The notes under the pieces: model-generated
The model's input: the letters and a program-made list of their open reading frames with translations, nothing else
Told to the model about the DNA's origin: nothing
The model's database searches: none
Shown here: piece by piece, positions 63,931 to 64,000 of the stretch
Numbering within the stretch: the first letter of the stretch is position 1
Layout of the letters: every line of letters begins with the position of its first letter
Source: Raffaelea ambrosiae
Lineage: Eukaryota; Ascomycota; Sordariomycetes; Ophiostomatales; Ophiostomataceae
Assembly (NCBI GenBank): GCA_002778195.1
Contig: PCDI01000001.1
Span: 1,054,001 to 1,118,000 of the forward strand
DNA: 64,000 nucleotides
Direction of reading: 5' to 3'
Made by a program: the position numbers and the translations under genes

Positions 63931-64000
63931 TACTCTTGCGCCTCCAAAACCCCACCATAGGAAACGATGCCGTTTTCCTCGTCCACGACATCCTCACTGC
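63931..64000 (-). CDS. Possible C-terminal end of a gene running off the window (partial)
   Basis: On the minus strand an open frame enters from the right edge and ends at TAA (63931-63933). The last residues are acidic and hydrophilic, with DVVDEENGIVSYGGVLEAQE before the stop. The codon use looks coding-like and the CT-rich plus-strand sequence to its left resembles the 3' flank of a minus-strand gene. About 22 codons are too few to name a family. Confidence 0.35.

Overview
The window is nuclear DNA of a filamentous ascomycete (Pezizomycotina, most likely Sordariomycetes; genus not determinable from the sequence alone). Most genes are split by short GT-AG introns, typically 50-130 nt, with CTAAC/CTGAC-type branch sites. 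Three genes encode Zn2Cys6 regulators with fungal-type architecture. Core genes such as SAM50 and UBC6 have fungal features. Coding exons are GC-rich, while the spacers are rich in homopolymer and microsatellite tracts. I worked out the gene models by joining reading frames at canonical splice sites and checking the phase of every junction.

Left part (0-13 kb): housekeeping genes. UBC6 (tail-anchored ERAD E2, minus strand), a wrecked arginyl-tRNA synthetase pseudogene (minus), SAM50 (mitochondrial outer-membrane insertase, plus) and a 1,399-residue disordered Ser/Pro-rich protein of unknown function (minus). From 13.3 to 21.6 kb there is a stretch with no gene I can support. It holds a perfect 13-bp-arm hairpin and a 13-bp tandem repeat.

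Middle (21.6-31 kb): an unrecognised 389-residue protein, a Zn2Cys6 regulator, a short-chain dehydrogenase, and two inverted paralogous small secreted four-cysteine proteins that flank a DHDPS-family lyase gene.

Right part (29-63.5 kb): a dense accessory region that reads as a catabolic island. It contains the DHDPS-family lyase, an ACS-type MFS permease divergent from a glucarate dehydratase, a copper amine oxidase, an amidase with an unusual C-terminal extension, a Zn2Cys6 regulator and an UNC93-like MFS protein. It continues with a fusion of a Rid (imine deaminase) domain to an FAD amine oxidase, a secreted aspartic protease with a variant active-site triplet, a second Zn2Cys6 regulator, a class II aldolase/adducin-type enzyme, an amino-acid permease, an SMI1/KNR4 (SUKH) protein and a ketopantoate-reductase-type dehydrogenase.

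The pieces fit uptake and breakdown of amides, amines and sugar diacids: permeases import, amidase and protease release nitrogen compounds, two different amine oxidases (one with a built-in imine hydrolase) deaminate, and the aldolase and dehydratase enzymes feed carbon to central metabolism. Joint regulation of the whole island is inference. The most distinctive items are the Rid-amine oxidase fusion, the three-gene aldarate module (lyase, permease, dehydratase), the inverted secreted-protein pair and the ArgRS pseudogene with readable inactivating lesions.
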